Assembly: GCF_023715585.1 (NCBI RefSeq)
Contig: NZ_JAMBOK010000003.1
Coordinates: 62,001-126,000 of the forward strand
Source: Sporosarcina luteola
Lineage (GTDB): Bacteria > Bacillota > Bacilli > Bacillales_A > Planococcaceae
Direction of reading: 5' to 3'
DNA: 64,000 nt
Positions 8,628 through 17,930 of this stretch are shown here, in pieces. Both the position numbers and the translations under genes were made by a program. The notes under the pieces were generated by a model. The model ran no database searches and was not told where the DNA came from. It saw nothing but the letters and a program-made list of their open reading frames with translations. The first letter of the stretch is position 1. Each line of letters starts with the position of its first letter.

Positions 8628-9843
8628 TCAAGACGACTGTATATAAAAACAAAACGGGCATGATGAAGCAGGCACTTGCCAGGATCGCCGTTTTTACCGC
8701 AAACCGTGATGCGATCACCCCGATAATCGGACCTCCGCCAATTTGACCAATCGCGTCGACTTGGCCTTTGACCGAAAAGAAGGTTGCCCGTGTCGAGGAA
8801 TCCGAGATGATTTTATTCAACCAAATGTCCTCCAATGGGTACATGACTTGCCTTGTCACTTCGATCATGACGTAACAGACGAGCAAACTGATGACAACGG
8901 CGGAGAATGCAAATCCGATGAGTGAAGCGACAATCAGAGAGCTGCCAATGAAAAGGGCAATGTAAATATGCCGCAAATTCAAATGGATCGTACTTCGGTT
9001 CATAAAGTGAAGAACCGTGAAGGAAAGTAGGACGACGATGAATTGCAGTCCGCCCATAAAGAGGACAAGCTTTTCATTCGAAAGTGAAGACAAAGCGGAT
9101 GCGTCAATGAAGTGCGTCATCCATAATCGATCGAAGCCTTCACTGTACAAGCCGATGAACAACGTAATAAGAAGCAGCATTCTCATGACAAAGCTCGCTT
9201 TGGAATAAACAACGATTTTCTTCATATTCCCCTTCATGCTTTTCCACGCTGAAACCCGTTCGCCTGTCCGCAAAGGCTTGAAATTCTTCTCTTCCATGAA
9301 AAACAGTAAGTAGATTGCCAGTCCGAGCATGCAGATGCCGCCGATGATGATGGGCAAGTGAATCATGAAATAACCGGTTAGGATGCTTAAAGGAATAGCA
9401 ATGACTTGCCCAAGTTTCCCGAACTTCGCTCCACGAATGAATGCGAGAGACGCCCGTTCTTCCCCGATTTCATCCGCAATCCAAGCCTGCTGGGCACCGC
9501 TTGTAAATGTGTACCCGATGCCCCATGCAATTTGCGAGAAGATGACAGCCGCAAATAGAGGGAACATCCCTTCCATCATAAATCCGAATCCGATTAAGAA
9601 ATAGCCGATGACGAGCGAAAGTTTTCGACTTTTCACGTCTGCCAGGACGCCAGTCGGAATCTCAAATAGGAAAACCGTCAGTTCCAAAACGGTACCGACC
9701 AAAACAAGCTGAAGCGGATCGAGCTTAACAATTTGCACATGGTATAACAAATTCACCGTAAAGATGAACGTGAAAAACAGTTGCGATAAAAAGCATGTGA
9801 ACAAGTAAACTGTATATGGATCTTTTTTGTTGAATGTTCCCAT
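8611..9843 (-). CDS. Major facilitator superfamily transporter
   Basis: A 410-residue protein with about twelve hydrophobic segments. The cytoplasmic loop between segments 2 and 3 has GVLADVKSRKLSL, the MFS motif A position, and IAWGIGYTFTSGAQQAWIAD follows in segments 4-5. This layout resembles drug-efflux-type MFS proteins. The substrate is unknown. It stands alone and is divergent from rlmCD; an inverted repeat at 9914-9937 lies in the shared promoter region. Confidence 0.88.
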   Translation of the reverse strand: MGTFNKKDPYTVYLFTCFLSQLFFTFIFTVNLLYHVQIVKLDPLQLVLVGTVLELTVFLFEIPTGVLADVKSRKLSLVIGYFLIGFGFMMEGMFPLFAAVIFSQIAWGIGYTFTSGAQQAWIADEIGEERASLAFIRGAKFGKLGQVIAIPLSILTGYFMIHLPIIIGGICMLGLAIYLLFFMEEKNFKPLRTGERVSAWKSMKGNMKKIVVYSKASFVMRMLLLITLFIGLYSEGFDRLWMTHFIDASALSSLSNEKLVLFMGGLQFIVVLLSFTVLHFMNRSTIHLNLRHIYIALFIGSSLIVASLIGFAFSAVVISLLVCYVMIEVTRQVMYPLEDIWLNKIISDSSTRATFFSVKGQVDAIGQIGGGPIIGVIASRFAVKTAILASACFIMPVLFLYTVVLKKDKA

Positions 9844-9913
9844 AATCTTCCCCCTCCATATGATTATAGGGAAAGTGCACCGTCATGTCTGTTCTAATTT
9901 GCGATTTTCATAT

Positions 9914-9956
9914 GGAATGAAGATTCATTTTCATTCCGCTCAAATTCCGTTATAAT
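9914..9956. promoter_or_regulatory. Inverted repeat and promoter between the MFS gene and rlmCD
   Basis: GGAATGA at 9914-9920 and TCATTCC at 9931-9937 form a perfect 7-bp inverted repeat with a 10-bp gap, next to TATAAT at 9951-9956 reading toward rlmCD. It may be an operator for the efflux gene or for rlmCD; no regulator gene is adjacent. Confidence 0.4.
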
Positions 9957-10035
9957 AGGACAGTTGAAGAAATTATAAGCCGTTTGAAGGCGGCTGCTTA
10001 ATAGATGAAGGAAATATTGAAAGGGGAATCATGAC

Positions 10036-11430
10036 TTGACCGTTATCATAGGAGAAAGAATGGTTGCGGAAATTGACCACTTGGACAGAAAAGGAAATGG
10101 ACAGGCCGCAATTTGGCGTGAGAATGAATTGGGCAACAAGAGAAAGTTGAAGCTCGTCATTCCGCAAACATTGCCGGGGGAGACCGTGCAAGTTACTGTG
10201 GAGGATCCGACCTTGAGATGGAGTAAGGTGCTGCCTGAAGAAATCTTGGCCGCGAACCCGGACCGTATCGAGGCGCCTTGCCCGCATTTCGAACTTTGCG
10301 GCGGCTGTGTCTGGCAGCATTGGAGCTACGACGGCCAGCTGAAGCATAAGACGGAACATGTGAAAAAGGCGTTGGAAAACGTGGGAATGAATCCGGATCT
10401 CGTTCACGACACGATTGGCATGGACGAGCAGTGGCATTACCGAAATAAAATGGAATTCACCTTCTCGCCTGAAGGGAACCTCGGGCTGCATGAACAGGGG
10501 AATTTCCGCAACATCATCCCGCTAGAAACATGCTTGATCGCCGGTCGGAATATGGTCGACGCGACAATGGAAGTGAGCGAGTGGGTGAAAGAGTTTGGCC
10601 TGCCAGGCTACAACAAAGATACGCATGAAGGACTGCTGCGCCATTTGATGGTGCGTGAGTCGTTTGAAACGGGCGAAATTATGCTTGCATTGTTTGCAAC
10701 GGAAGCGCCTGCTGGTGATTTTGCGGCTGCGGCGGAAAATTTGATTGACCGGATCACGAAAAACTATCCGAACGTGAAAAGCCTCATGTGGTTTGTGAAC
10801 ACGGATTTGGCGGACCGTACACAAGCCGAAGAGACATTCGTGTTGGCCGGCCGGGACTTCATTTATGATGAGCTGGGCGGATACCGCTACCGACTTTGGT
10901 TCGATACGTTCTTCCAGACGAACCCCGTGCAAGCGCAGAAACTGGTTGAGCTGGCACTGGAGATGGGCAATCCGCAGGAAGACGAAAAAATGATCGACCT
11001 GTTTTGCGGCGTCGGGACATTCTCACTTCCGTTCGCAGCGCGCGTGAAGGAATTGGCGGGCATTGAAATTGTCGAGACATCGATTGAATCCGCAAAACGG
11101 AACGCGGTTGACAATGATCTGCATAACACGACATTCCTTGCCCGCGATGCGCGTAAAGGAATCGATGAAATACACGAAAGCTGGGGCTTGGCGGATCTGT
11201 TATTGGTCGACCCACCACGGAGCGGTGCTGGCGGCAAAGTGATGCGCCGGATCGGCCGCGCCCAACCGAAGCGAATCGTCTATGTATCATGCAACCCGGA
11301 CACATTCGCAACGGACACAGCGGAATTGCTGCAATTCGGCTACACACTCCAAAGCGTGCAGCCGGTCGACCTCTTCCCGCACACCGTGCACGTGGAACTC
11401 GTCGCGCTGTTGACGTTGGATGAAAATTGA
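10036..11430 (+). CDS. rlmCD: 23S rRNA (uracil-5-)-methyltransferase RlmCD, TrmA family
   Basis: A 464-residue S-adenosylmethionine-dependent m5U methyltransferase. It has an N-terminal TRAM domain (about 1-60), a 4Fe-4S cluster motif (CPHFELCGGC near residue 76, last Cys near 171), the SAM motif DLFCGVGTFSLPFA near residue 319 and the DPPRSGAG / YVSCNP catalytic region near 396-418. In Bacillus subtilis one such enzyme makes both m5U747 and m5U1939 in 23S rRNA. The start is TTG after AAGGGG. A 146-bp element begins 12 bp after the stop. Confidence 0.93.
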   Translation: MTVIIGERMVAEIDHLDRKGNGQAAIWRENELGNKRKLKLVIPQTLPGETVQVTVEDPTLRWSKVLPEEILAANPDRIEAPCPHFELCGGCVWQHWSYDGQLKHKTEHVKKALENVGMNPDLVHDTIGMDEQWHYRNKMEFTFSPEGNLGLHEQGNFRNIIPLETCLIAGRNMVDATMEVSEWVKEFGLPGYNKDTHEGLLRHLMVRESFETGEIMLALFATEAPAGDFAAAAENLIDRITKNYPNVKSLMWFVNTDLADRTQAEETFVLAGRDFIYDELGGYRYRLWFDTFFQTNPVQAQKLVELALEMGNPQEDEKMIDLFCGVGTFSLPFAARVKELAGIEIVETSIESAKRNAVDNDLHNTTFLARDARKGIDEIHESWGLADLLLVDPPRSGAGGKVMRRIGRAQPKRIVYVSCNPDTFATDTAELLQFGYTLQSVQPVDLFPHTVHVELVALLTLDEN

Positions 11431-11442
11431 TTGAATTGTTTG

Positions 11443-11588
11443 GGTGCCTGTGCAGCAAACAATTCAGATTATGCACTACAATTGAATGAAATAAAAACAG
11501 AAGCCAACCATATCAACATTCGGTTGGCTTCTTTCTGTATAACGATAACTACTAATGAATTGTCATAAATGTGTGATGCACAGGCACC
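11443..11588 (+). repeat. 146-bp dispersed inverted-repeat element, copy 4
   Basis: A full-length copy between the convergent rlmCD and Bax-inhibitor-like genes, 12 bp from each stop. Inner hairpin GAAGCCAACC / GGTTGGCTTC followed by TTTCTG. It appears to be the only available terminator for both genes. Confidence 0.92.
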
Positions 11589-11599
11589 AGATTTCTCTC

Positions 11600-12334
11600 C
11601 TATTTATTACTCCGCAACTTCGATAGCAGCCGCAGGATCTCAAAATACAGCCATACGAGCGTGACCATCAGGCCGAATGCGCTGTACCATTCCATATACT
11701 TGGGTGCCTGTTGCTCCGCTCCCTTTTCAATGAAGTCAAAATCGAGCACAAGATTCAATGCCGCGACAACGACGATCCCGACCGAAATCAGAATGCCGAT
11801 GAGCCCCGTTTCATGGATGAACGGAATTTCCATGCCGAAGAAGCGAAGGACGAAATCGGCCAAGTACACGAAGAAGATGGCCCCAGTCGCAGCGACAACC
11901 CCGAGCTTGAAATTCTCGGTCACCTTGATCACTCCCGACCGATACGCGAGCAACAGTGAAAACAGAGTTCCAAGCGTCAACAGAATCGCCTGCGTCGTAA
12001 TTCCCTCAAACTCGGATTCGAACATTGCCGAAATCCCGCCGATCGCCAAGCCCTCCAAGAGCGCATAAAGCGGAGCCGTATATGGAGCCGCCTTTTTCAC
12101 GAAAATCGTAATAAGCGCAACGACAAACCCGCCGCCAAGCCCAATCCAGATGAGCGCCTGAATATCGTTCCCTGCAAAATACTGATGCCATGTAAAAACC
12201 GCAGTCGCACATAGCAATAAAAACAGGATGAACGTCTTGTTCACAGTCCCTTGAATGGTCATCGACATCCCGTCGTCTGCCCGCAAGCCCTTAAACGTAT
12301 TCTCCCCTAAACTCGGATTCGCCGATCTCATCAT
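11600..12334 (-). CDS. Bax inhibitor-1/YccA family membrane protein
   Basis: A 244-residue protein with seven membrane segments: cytoplasmic N-terminus MMRSANPSLGENTF, then ALLEGLAIGGISAMFE near residue 90 and ALNLVLDFDFIEKGAEQQAP near 195, the characteristic last-segment acidic motif of the family. Members include YccA (FtsH inhibitor) and calcium-leak channels. The N-terminal NP..GENTF type is common in Bacillales and Actinobacteria. The GGGGAT ribosome binding site supports the start. Confidence 0.88.
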   Translation of the reverse strand: MMRSANPSLGENTFKGLRADDGMSMTIQGTVNKTFILFLLLCATAVFTWHQYFAGNDIQALIWIGLGGGFVVALITIFVKKAAPYTAPLYALLEGLAIGGISAMFESEFEGITTQAILLTLGTLFSLLLAYRSGVIKVTENFKLGVVAATGAIFFVYLADFVLRFFGMEIPFIHETGLIGILISVGIVVVAALNLVLDFDFIEKGAEQQAPKYMEWYSAFGLMVTLVWLYFEILRLLSKLRSNK

Positions 12335-12443
12335 GCATCCCCTTTCTGTATACCAAAATAGACTAGTAGTTGAGTATACGGGGGAGGGGCGTTATAGTTT
12401 CAGGCAATCCGAATAACAAATCGAAAGTCACGTGGGAATTCAT

Positions 12444-13217
12444 TCAAACAAACGTAATTTTAACCTCGCCAACCGCTGAATACGTGACGTTATACGTTCC
12501 TTCCTTTGCAACAAGCGGCGAAATGAAAGTCCCCGAAGAGATGACCATGCCTTTCCGCAGCGCTATATCTTTCTTCGCTAGTTTTTCAGATAACCAAGCA
12601 ACGGATGACACGGGATTGCCGAGCACGGCTGAAGAAAGACCATCCCCAATCTTTTCACCGTTATGAAACAGCTCCATTTCAATGCTTTCAAATTGGTTGA
12701 AAGTCAACGGTTCAATCGGGTCGGATAAGACGACAAGTCCAGTTGCGGTATTATCGCAAAGCAAGTCCGCCAAAGAGAAATTCGGGAACCAATCGATATA
12801 ACGGGCATCCGGAATTTCAATGCCTGCACAAATTTTGCTCTTCCGAATGATTTCCTCTTCACCGGCATTCAGTGACAAATCCTCCTGCAAAATAAACATA
12901 ATCTCCGGTTCGATCAGCGGGTCGAATAAAGAAGAAAGCGCGATCGTATCTCCGCTCTGTTGAATATGTGTTGAAAGAAGCGTGCCGTATGCCGGCTCAT
13001 CGGTGTTCGCGATTGCCTGCGTTTCAGCACTCGTCATACTGATCTTATAGCCGGCAATTTCAGCGTTATGTAAGTCCATTTTTCTCTTAATGAGTTCTTC
13101 CTGCACGAAATAGGCGGTCTCTTCATCTACCTTATAGTCGTGGCGGATAAATTCAATTGGCTGCTTTGTCTCATGTGCATGATAGATCTTATTCACAATC
13201 TCATCCATTTTAATCAT
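12444..13217 (-). CDS. 2-keto-4-pentenoate hydratase-like (FAH superfamily)
   Basis: A 257-residue protein resembling MhpD/4-oxalocrotonate decarboxylase-type hydratases: AGYKISMTSAE near residue 55, EPAYGTLLS, the metal-ligand strand EPEIMFILQEDL near 102, ICAGIEIPDARYIDW near residue 127, and a C-terminal barrel with SSGTFISPL. Such enzymes hydrate 2-hydroxypenta-2,4-dienoates in aromatic ring catabolism, but no other meta-cleavage genes are present. ATG 13217 has a GGGGGTT ribosome binding site; an extension to 13253 is possible but unsupported. It is a single gene. Confidence 0.82.
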   Translation of the reverse strand: MIKMDEIVNKIYHAHETKQPIEFIRHDYKVDEETAYFVQEELIKRKMDLHNAEIAGYKISMTSAETQAIANTDEPAYGTLLSTHIQQSGDTIALSSLFDPLIEPEIMFILQEDLSLNAGEEEIIRKSKICAGIEIPDARYIDWFPNFSLADLLCDNTATGLVVLSDPIEPLTFNQFESIEMELFHNGEKIGDGLSSAVLGNPVSSVAWLSEKLAKKDIALRKGMVISSGTFISPLVAKEGTYNVTYSAVGEVKITFV

Positions 13218-13376
13218 CGGAAGAACCCCCCATTTAGAATTGTTTAAAAGCAAATGTACTATATTTTTAGATTTTAGTAAAGGTGGCGATAATTCAATGT
13301 ATTGGTGAAGGGCACCAAGACCGCCGTGTCTGTTATAATTAGGACGATTTATAATGCAACCAGAGGAGAACTACAT

Positions 13377-14786
13377 ATGCATACATTGAAACAACAATGG
13401 TTCGGAAATATCCGGGCCGATCTATTAGCAGGAATCGTCGTAGGGCTCGCGCTCATCCCTGAAGCACTTGCCTTTGCGTTCATCGTAGGAGTGGACCCGC
13501 GTGTCGCACTCTACGCTTCATTTACAATCGCTGTCATCACTTCATTTGTCGGCGGCCGCCCTGGTCTGATATCAGCGGCAACCGGCGCAATGGCGCTGGT
13601 CCTCGTCAACTTGATGGCGGATCACGGCTTGCAGTATGTATTGGCGGCAACTGTCTTAACCGGAATCATTCAATTCATTCTCGGAAGATTTGGAGTCGCG
13701 AACTTAATGCGCTTCATCCCGAACTCCGTCATGCTCGGCTTCGTGAATGCGCTCGGCATCATGATCTTCATGACCCAACTGCCATACTTGCGAGGGCATG
13801 GCGCAATGACCTTTATTTTTGCAATCGCGACATTGGTTTTGGTCTACGCGGTCCCGCGTTTTATTAAAGCGATCCCCGCGCCACTCATTGCGATTGTCGT
13901 TATGACGGGCATTGCACTCCTTACCGGTGTATCGCTGCAAACAATCGGCGATCTAGGAAGGATGCCAAGTTCACTGCCGACGTTTTTCCTTCCGGATATT
14001 CCGCTGAATTTGGAAACGCTGAAAATCATCTTCCCGTATTCCTTGGCGTTGTCGATTGTCGGTCTGCTCGAATCATTGCTCACTTCCCAAGTGCTCGATG
14101 ATATGACAGATACGCCGAGCGATAAAAATCGGGAGGCGCGCGGACAAGGGATTGCGAACTTCATTACAGGGTTTTTCGGCGGAATGGCAGGGTGCGCGTT
14201 GATCGGCCAATCAATGATCAATATCAAATCAGGCGGACGCGGACGGTTATCGACATTCACAGCAGGTGTCTTCCTCATGTTTCTGATCATCGTTTTGGGC
14301 GACGTGGTCGTCAAAATTCCGATGCCAGTGCTTGCGGGAGTGATGATCATGGTCGCTGCGACGACATTCAACTGGGGCTCGTTCAAGTTCCTCAAGCAAG
14401 CGCCGAAAACGGAATCGATCGTCATGCTGATTACCGTCGCGATCATTCTGTACACCCATAATCTAGCGATTGGCGTCGTCATTGGTGTCGTTTTGAGCTC
14501 GCTATTTTTTGTCTCCAAAATATCCCGTGTGACTGTGACTTCGGATGCGGGCATATATAAGGTTAAAGGGCCGCTGTTTTTCGCATCGACGACAAAATTC
14601 ATCCAGTCATTTAACAACGTCATGGAAAAGGAAATTTGTATCGACTTTGAAGACAGCCAGCTATGGGACGAGTCCGCTGTCGGTGCCATAAGTAAAGTGA
14701 AGGGGAAGCTTGAGGAAGAAGGGATTTCTGTGACAATCCGAGGGCTCAATTCATCGAGTGAACAGTTATATGAGAAATTACAATGA
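13377..14786 (+). CDS. SulP-family anion transporter with STAS domain
   Basis: A 469-residue SulP (SLC26-like) transporter of sulfate, bicarbonate or related anions. Ten or more membrane segments are followed by a short C-terminal STAS domain (about residues 390-469, CIDFEDSQLWDESAVGAISK). Typical parts: DLLAGIVVGLALIPEALAFA near residue 14, and GLLESLLTSQVLDDMTDTPS with GMAGCALIGQSMINIKSGGR. AGAGGAG precedes ATG 13377. A universal stress protein gene follows 13 bp later, so the two are one operon, an arrangement often seen in Bacillales. Confidence 0.9.
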   Translation: MHTLKQQWFGNIRADLLAGIVVGLALIPEALAFAFIVGVDPRVALYASFTIAVITSFVGGRPGLISAATGAMALVLVNLMADHGLQYVLAATVLTGIIQFILGRFGVANLMRFIPNSVMLGFVNALGIMIFMTQLPYLRGHGAMTFIFAIATLVLVYAVPRFIKAIPAPLIAIVVMTGIALLTGVSLQTIGDLGRMPSSLPTFFLPDIPLNLETLKIIFPYSLALSIVGLLESLLTSQVLDDMTDTPSDKNREARGQGIANFITGFFGGMAGCALIGQSMINIKSGGRGRLSTFTAGVFLMFLIIVLGDVVVKIPMPVLAGVMIMVAATTFNWGSFKFLKQAPKTESIVMLITVAIILYTHNLAIGVVIGVVLSSLFFVSKISRVTVTSDAGIYKVKGPLFFASTTKFIQSFNNVMEKEICIDFEDSQLWDESAVGAISKVKGKLEEEGISVTIRGLNSSSEQLYEKLQ

Positions 14787-14799
14787 GGGAGGAATGTTC

Positions 14800-15213
14800 A
14801 TGAAAATTGCGGTCGCGATCGACGGTTCGGAAAATGCGCTGCGTGCTGCAAAACATGCCATTACGCTCGCCAAACACTTTCCGGAGTCGCAATTGGAGTT
14901 CATCTATGTAGCGGATTTTACTAAAGCGAAAGACGAACGGCTTTTATCGCAAAGCGAAGAAAGCCTCCTGCTGAAACGAAAGCAGAAAGTCGACCCAGTT
15001 TTGGAGCTGGCACGCAATGCCGGCGTAAAAGCGAAATTGACCATGCTGAAAGGAGATCCAAGCCAGGAAATCATCAAATACGTGAATACCGAAGCGATGG
15101 ACCAACTCGTCATCGGCAGCCGGGGGTTAAGTACATTTCAGGAAATGGTCCTCGGCAGCGTCAGCCATAAAGTGATGAAACACGTCAATTGCCCAGTGAC
15201 CGTCGTGAAATAG
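14800..15213 (+). CDS. Universal stress protein, UspA family
   Basis: A 137-residue Usp-fold protein: MKIAVAIDGSENALRAAKHA at the start, and the ATP-binding motif GSRGLSTFQEMVLGSVSHKV near residue 105, ending in CPVTVVK. The G-2x-G-9x-G-S pattern suggests an ATP-binding member. ATG 14800 is well spaced from GGGAGG; ATG 14794 is too close. It is cotranscribed with the SulP gene, so it may modulate that transporter. Confidence 0.88.
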   Translation: MKIAVAIDGSENALRAAKHAITLAKHFPESQLEFIYVADFTKAKDERLLSQSEESLLLKRKQKVDPVLELARNAGVKAKLTMLKGDPSQEIIKYVNTEAMDQLVIGSRGLSTFQEMVLGSVSHKVMKHVNCPVTVVK

Positions 15214-15305
15214 CGTTCATAGAAATGATGACGATTATGCTATACCGCGAGCACGTCCCTGCATATTTCCAAAACACATTTCGTGAAGTAGGTGCCCGTG
15301 AAGTA

Positions 15306-15451
15306 GGTGCCTGTGCAGCACACTATTCAGTTAATACACTACAATTGCATAAATTATTTTAAGAAGCCAGCTATGTAAACAATTCACTGGCTTCTTTTTG
15401 TATGAATATACTTTTCATCGAATAGTCATAAATGTATCGTGCACAGGCACC
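15306..15451 (+). repeat. 146-bp element, copy 5 (left half of dimer A)
   Basis: A full-length copy. Its inner stem reads GAAGCCAG with CTGGCTTC, a paired change relative to other copies (CCAACC/GGTTGG), so base pairing is kept. Its right terminal repeat is shared with the next unit. A stray GGTGCCCGTGAAGTA copy of the left end lies just before it at 15291. Confidence 0.9.
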
Positions 15452-15584
15452 CGATCAATTCTGACAATACACTACAATTGCATAAAATAAATGATGAAGC
15501 CGATCGTTTCAATAAACGTAAGGCTTCTTTTCGTATTTATATAAATTTTAATGAATTGTCATAAATGTGTGGTGCACAGGCACC
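15452..15584 (+). repeat. 146-bp family, copy 6 (right half of dimer A, 133 bp)
   Basis: This unit lacks its own left terminal repeat and begins CGATCAATTCTGACAATACA directly after copy 5. Its inner hairpin is GAAGCC/GGCTTC with CGTTT/AAACG. The combined dimer is 279 bp, the same as dimer B. Confidence 0.9.
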
Positions 15585-15660
15585 TCATTTGGGCACCTAA
15601 TTTGAGTCTTTCATAGTTGCTATTTCTCTGCTTGTGTATTAATATTTAGTTAAGAAACAA

Positions 15661-15672
15661 TTAGACGTCTAA
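15661..15672. promoter_or_regulatory. Perfect 12-bp palindrome upstream of the SDR operon
   Basis: TTAGACGTCTAA lies about 80 bp before the first SDR gene. Length and position fit a MarR operator, and a MarR gene is at the end of the same cluster. The link is an inference. Confidence 0.45.
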
Positions 15673-15749
15673 CTATATGAGTACGATATGACAGGGGACT
15701 ATCCAGCAACTAGCAAGGTATTCATGACAAACAATAAGGAGAGTTTAGC

Positions 15750-16499
15750 ATGAGATTACAAGGGAAAGTGGCAATCGTTACAGGAAGCGCATCAGGAATC
15801 GGCAGGGGAATAGCGCTTGCGATGGCGAAGGAAGGCGCACATATTGCGGTTATTGATATTAATGAAGAAAAAGGGCAAGAGACGTTAAAAGAATTGAACG
15901 AGCTTACGGAAAGCATGCTGTTTATCAAAGACATTTCAAAACCCGAAAACGTCACTGAGATTGTACAAGCTGTCGTAGCAAAGTTCGGTAAGTTGGACAT
16001 CCTTGTGAATAACGCCCATGCGTCCCGACAAGCTCTATTCGCTGAGACGACGATGGAGATGATTGACTTGTCTTTCGGGACAGGCTTTTATCCGACATTC
16101 CATTTCATGCAAGCTGCGTATCCTGAGTTGAAGAAGACAAAGGGTAAAGTCATTAACTTCGCGTCAGGCGCAGGTTTGGACGGCCAGCCGACACAGGCAT
16201 CTTACGCAGCAGCGAAAGAAGCGATACGCGCGATTTCACGTGTGGCGGCGAATGAGTGGGGTCCTGAAGGCATCAATGTAAACCTTATTTCACCAATCGC
16301 TTTGACACCGGGCGTGGCAGCATGGGCTCAAAGTGCACCAGACATGTTTGAAGCGATGATCAACCGCATTCCATTGCGCCGTTTAGGGGATCCGGAAGGC
16401 GATATCGGCCGCACAGCAGTGTTTTTGGCGAGCGACGATGCGAACTATATTACAGGACAAACAATTATGGTTGACGGCGGTTCTATTAAATTACGCTAA
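15750..16499 (+). CDS. Short-chain dehydrogenase/reductase (first of pair)
   Basis: A 249-residue classical SDR. It has the cofactor motif TGSASGIGRG near residue 12, NNAHA near 87, an NFASG serine strand near 141 and the YAAAK catalytic pair near 155. Asp in VIDINEEKG after strand 2 favours NAD(H). The C-terminal GQTIMVDGGSIKLR is typical. The substrate cannot be inferred. ATAAGGAG precedes the ATG. The second SDR gene begins 13 bp after its stop. Confidence 0.9.
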   Translation: MRLQGKVAIVTGSASGIGRGIALAMAKEGAHIAVIDINEEKGQETLKELNELTESMLFIKDISKPENVTEIVQAVVAKFGKLDILVNNAHASRQALFAETTMEMIDLSFGTGFYPTFHFMQAAYPELKKTKGKVINFASGAGLDGQPTQASYAAAKEAIRAISRVAANEWGPEGINVNLISPIALTPGVAAWAQSAPDMFEAMINRIPLRRLGDPEGDIGRTAVFLASDDANYITGQTIMVDGGSIKLR

Positions 16500-16512
16500 G
16501 GAGATGCTCAAC

Positions 16513-17247
16513 ATGGGTAAATTAGTCGGAAAAGTAGCGATTGTAACAGGCGGAGCTTCAGGCATCGGTGAAGGAATGGTCGACCTGTTCCAATCGGAGG
16601 GTGCGATTGTCATTGCAGCGGATATTAACGAAGTAGCTTTGCAACGTGCAAGTGAAAAGGAAAACGTGCATGGCATGAAGTTGAATGTAGCGTCTGATGA
16701 AGAGTGGGCTACGTTTGCAAACAAAGTGAAAGAAAAATTCGGCCGCATTGATATTCTTGTGAACAATGCGGGGATTTCCTCTGAAAAACCGTATACGGAA
16801 ATCGGCATGGATGATTGGCAAAAAATGATGGCGATCAACAGCTTCGGTCCATTTGCAGGCATGAAGCATGTAGCGCCGATCATGGCTGAACAAAACAGCG
16901 GTTCGATCGTTAATATTTCATCTTACACGGCGCAAATCGGGCAAGGGTTTAACCATTACTCTGCATCCAAAGGGGCTGTCCGTGCAATTTCCAAGGCGGC
17001 AGCGACAACTTTCGGCCGTCAAGGTGTGCGGGTAAATGCGCTATTCCCTGGAATTATTGAAACGCCTATGACGCAAAACCTAAGCGCATCCAAAGAGTTG
17101 CTTGACCAACTCGTACGCGCAACGCCTTTACAACGTCTTGGAAAGCCGGCTGATATCGCCAATGCAGCGCTCTTCTTGGCAAGTGATGATTCTTCTTATA
17201 TTACAGGCGCAGAAATTGTCATCGACGGCGGATTCTCCGCACAGTAA
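16513..17247 (+). CDS. Short-chain dehydrogenase/reductase (second of pair)
   Basis: A 244-residue classical SDR with TGGASGIGEG near residue 12, NNAG near 85, the serine strand VNISSYTA and YSASK near 150. Residues AADINEVA suggest NAD(H) preference. ATG 16513 has a good AAGGAG site that overlaps the end of the previous gene, so the two are translated from one mRNA. Paralogous pairs like this often form heteromers or act in sequence on one alcohol/ketone substrate; that is a guess. A terminator separates it from marR. Confidence 0.9.
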   Translation: MGKLVGKVAIVTGGASGIGEGMVDLFQSEGAIVIAADINEVALQRASEKENVHGMKLNVASDEEWATFANKVKEKFGRIDILVNNAGISSEKPYTEIGMDDWQKMMAINSFGPFAGMKHVAPIMAEQNSGSIVNISSYTAQIGQGFNHYSASKGAVRAISKAAATTFGRQGVRVNALFPGIIETPMTQNLSASKELLDQLVRATPLQRLGKPADIANAALFLASDDSSYITGAEIVIDGGFSAQ

Positions 17248-17268
17248 TTGAATAAGGAAATTTTGAAT

Positions 17269-17299
17269 GAACCTAAATCATCGAATTTAGGTTCTTTTT
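17269..17299 (+). terminator. Rho-independent terminator after the SDR pair
   Basis: GAACCTAAAT paired with ATTTAGGTTC, 6-nt loop, then CTTTTTC. Confidence 0.85.
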
Positions 17300-17347
17300 C
17301 TTGTATATGATAAAATGGTATTGCTTATTTAGAAAGTAGGAGAAGAA

Positions 17348-17761
17348 ATGAAGGAAGAAACAATCTTTGACATCATACACAATATGGACAAGTTCACGAA
17401 TAACTTGATCATTCAATGGAATAAACTATTCAATGAAGATTTGGGTGTATCCCATATACTCCTTCTCGGCCATTTAGCTTCCAACGGGAAAAGCCGGCCT
17501 TCTGATATCGCGAAAGTACTTGGGCTGACCCCTCCCACGGTTACTCACTTAACAGAGAAACTTGTAAAAAAGGAACTTGCCGTTCGCTCTACTGATGAAG
17601 AAGACAGACGCATTGTCTACTTGACGATTACAGAAGCGGGAAAAGAAGTCTTACAACGCGCAAACCTGGAAGGCCAAGTACTAAGAAGAAATCTATTTGA
17701 AAAACTAACATCTGAGGAGCAACAGCAAATGCTCCGTATTTATCAAAAGTTGAATGAGTAA
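17348..17761 (+). CDS. MarR-family transcriptional regulator
   Basis: A 137-residue winged-helix regulator. It has a dimerisation helix at the N-terminus, HLASNGKSRPSDIAKVLGL with TPPTVTHLTEKLVKK as recognition helix near residues 45-80, and the wing DEEDRRIVYLTITEAGKE. AGTAGGAGAAG precedes ATG 17348. It probably senses a small hydrophobic ligand and may repress the SDR pair through the palindrome at 15661-15672. A 279-bp repeat dimer follows 23 bp later. Confidence 0.9.
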   Translation: MKEETIFDIIHNMDKFTNNLIIQWNKLFNEDLGVSHILLLGHLASNGKSRPSDIAKVLGLTPPTVTHLTEKLVKKELAVRSTDEEDRRIVYLTITEAGKEVLQRANLEGQVLRRNLFEKLTSEEQQQMLRIYQKLNE

Positions 17762-17784
17762 CACTAGTTTTTTAGGATTTTTTT

Positions 17785-17930
17785 GGTGCCTGTGCAGCAC
17801 ACTATTCAGTTAATACACTACAATTGTATAATTAAATTTGGAAAGCCAGCTAGATAAACAATTAGGCGGCTTCCTTTCGTATAAACATACTTTTTATGGA
17901 ATAGTCATAAATGGGTGTTGCACAGGCACC
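17785..17930 (+). repeat. 146-bp element, copy 7 (left half of dimer B)
   Basis: A full-length copy with inner stem GGAAAGCC/GGCTTCC. The left and right boundaries match dimer A. Confidence 0.9.

Noticed and set aside
10859..11476. Long minus-strand open frame (205 codons) across rlmCD
   Set aside because: It lies opposite a strongly conserved methyltransferase, has an Arg/Pro-rich composition typical of antisense frames, and no ribosome binding site.
13844..14749. Minus-strand open frame of 301 codons across the SulP gene
   Set aside because: It mirrors the transmembrane codons of SulP; the opposite strand encodes clear SulP and STAS motifs.
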